Shown here: piece by piece, positions 62,920 to 64,000 of the stretch
How the letters are laid out: each line of letters begins with the position of its first letter
Position numbering within the stretch: the first letter of the stretch is position 1
Assembly (NCBI GenBank): GCA_902791475.1
Contig: CADAWC010000008.1
Span: 1 to 64,000 of the forward strand
Direction: 5' to 3'
From: Fibrobacter succinogenes
GTDB lineage: Bacteria; Fibrobacterota; Fibrobacteria; Fibrobacterales; Fibrobacteraceae
Length of the DNA: 64,000 bases
The notes under the pieces: model-generated
The model's input: the letters and a program-made list of their open reading frames with translations, nothing else
Told to the model about the DNA's origin: nothing
The model's database searches: none
Position numbers and translations under genes: made by a program

Positions 62920-64000
62920 ATGAAAACAGTCGTTATCGGAAGCAAAAAGTTAACTATTGAAGATGTGGTCGCTATTGCGAAAAAGCAGGTGGCTGTTGAA
63001 CTCGATAGCTCTATTGAATTTCAGAAAAAGATTGATTCGGGTGCTGAATTCCTGGATGAAGCTCTTGCTGAACACGGCGGCATTTATGGCGTGACGACGG
63101 GTTATGGCGATTCCTGCACGCAGGTGTTGCCTCCTGAACATTATTACCAGCTCCCCATCAACTTGACACGTTTTCATGGTTGCGGTCTCGGCGATTACTT
63201 TGATGCTGAAACGACTCGCGCTATTATGGCGGTTCGCTTGAATACGCTTGCGCAGGGCTTTTCGGGCGTGAGCTACGCTCTTCTGAAAATCATTATGCAG
63301 TTCTTGCAGAATGATATCTTGCCGCTGATTCCGCAGGAAGGTTCTGTGGGCGCAAGCGGTGACTTGACTCCGCTTTCGTATTTGGCTGGTGCCGTGATTG
63401 GCGAGCGCGATGTGATGTACAAAGGCGAACGCCGTTCTTCTCTGGACGTGATGAAGGAATTGGGAATTACTCCGCACAAGTTCCGCCCGAAAGAAGCAAT
63501 TGCCATTATGAATGGTACGGCGGCGATGAATGCGGTTGCCTGCATGGCTTATTCCCGCGCCGAATACCTTTCGGATTTGGCTTGCCGCATTACGGCGATG
63601 ATTACGGTTGCCATGAAGGGCAATGCCTATCACTATTATGAACGCTTGTTCGAAGCGAAGCCGCATCCGGGTCTTGGACTTGCCGCCAAGAAGATGCGTG
63701 AAGCCTTGAATCTCGAAGTTGTGCAAAACGTTGTTCCTGAAAAAATTCAGGATCCGTATTCACTGCGTTGCGCTCCGCATGTGATTGGTCTTTTTTATGA
63801 TTCCAGTGCTTTCTTGCGCCAGCTGATTGAAATTGAACTCAACAGCGCCAATGATAATCCGATTGTCGACCCGTTCACGAAAAACATTTTCCACGGTGGG
63901 CATTTCTATGGCGGGCATATTTGCCTTGCGATGGATACGCTCAAGAATATGGTTGCAAATATTGCTGATCTTTTAGACCGTCAGCTCGCCATGATTGTCG
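62920..64000 (+). CDS. aromatic amino acid ammonia-lyase (HAL/PAL/TAL family), 3' end cut
   Basis: 360 codons visible, no stop before the window edge. GGTGGAG lies 8 nt before ATG. The MIO-cofactor triad Ala145-Ser146-Gly147 is in GSVGASGDLTPLS, and the catalytic Tyr56 is in YGVTTGYGDSC. The substrate-selectivity pair reads Phe85-His86 (NLTRFHGCG), unlike the Ser-His usual in histidine ammonia-lyase, so tyrosine or phenylalanine is more likely here. Position next to the aryl-acid ligase predicts it makes the coumarate-type starter. Confidence 0.88.
   Translation, partial: MKTVVIGSKKLTIEDVVAIAKKQVAVELDSSIEFQKKIDSGAEFLDEALAEHGGIYGVTTGYGDSCTQVLPPEHYYQLPINLTRFHGCGLGDYFDAETTRAIMAVRLNTLAQGFSGVSYALLKIIMQFLQNDILPLIPQEGSVGASGDLTPLSYLAGAVIGERDVMYKGERRSSLDVMKELGITPHKFRPKEAIAIMNGTAAMNAVACMAYSRAEYLSDLACRITAMITVAMKGNAYHYYERLFEAKPHPGLGLAAKKMREALNLEVVQNVVPEKIQDPYSLRCAPHVIGLFYDSSAFLRQLIEIELNSANDNPIVDPFTKNIFHGGHFYGGHICLAMDTLKNMVANIADLLDRQLAMIV

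Overview
The window reads as a chromosomal segment of a Fibrobacter species (phylum Fibrobacterota). The evidence is a lipoprotein with two copies of the Fibrobacter succinogenes major paralogous domain, several secreted proteins with C-terminal sorting-like modules, a CE6-type acetyl esterase, tandem V-type ATPase K subunits, promoter boxes of the TAnnTTTG type, and many small interspersed repeats in the gaps. No plasmid, phage or insertion-sequence backbone is visible; this is mostly ordinary chromosome with one small AT-rich island.

Layout. 1-7.3 kb: end of a V-ATPase operon (two K subunits), metK, a NIF3-like protein, an M23 peptidase and a run of secreted or outer-membrane proteins. 7.3-8.3 kb: tRNA-Asp, tRNA-Val, a small DUF3098-like membrane protein and a second identical tRNA-Asp, with repeat elements between them. 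8.3-13.4 kb: PgpH-type HD phosphodiesterase, PhoH, a lipoprotein and an M24 aminopeptidase. 13.4-26.1 kb: a three-domain LplT-PlsC-acyl-ACP-synthetase fusion, a HEXXH surface protein, a CE6 esterase, TrpB2, a 55-codon small ORF, tgt, a DUF2156 protein and a cysteine-cluster protein.

26.2-44.9 kb: a tetrapyrrole region encoding every step I would expect from glutamyl-tRNA to haem by the sirohaem-dependent (Ahb) route: hemA, hemL, hemB, hemC, a cobA-hemD fusion, a CbiX/precorrin-2 dehydrogenase fusion, a fused AhbA-AhbB sirohaem decarboxylase, AhbC and, after a lipid-related minus-strand operon (fabF, 43-aa membrane protein, DUF2334 protein, acyl-CoA ligase) and the AT-rich island, AhbD followed by tadA. 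hemC, cobA-hemD, cbiX-cysG and tadA carry recognisable intergenic-type repeats translated in frame; hemA has an expansion containing a 20-base palindrome.

45.2-50.8 kb: a compact operon with a lipoprotein, a beta-helix protein, a protein of unknown function, a MotA/ZorA-like channel with a long 11-residue-repeat tail, a MotB/ZorB-like OmpA protein and a second unknown protein: a candidate ion-driven envelope machine without flagellar or known defence partners. 50.9-55.5 kb: FSMP lipoprotein, argH, a lipoprotein and a beta-barrel protein, the last three preceded by leader hairpins.

55.6-64 kb: an aryl-polyene-type cluster. A methyltransferase, a ketosynthase-like protein and a PlsC acyltransferase diverge from two ACPs, a membrane-ligase-dehydratase fusion, GT2, an LpxL-like acyltransferase and an aromatic amino acid ammonia-lyase cut by the window edge. 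Start codons were chosen from ribosome-binding sites, or from TAnnTTTG boxes lying 4-6 nt before starts that lack one (likely leaderless genes).
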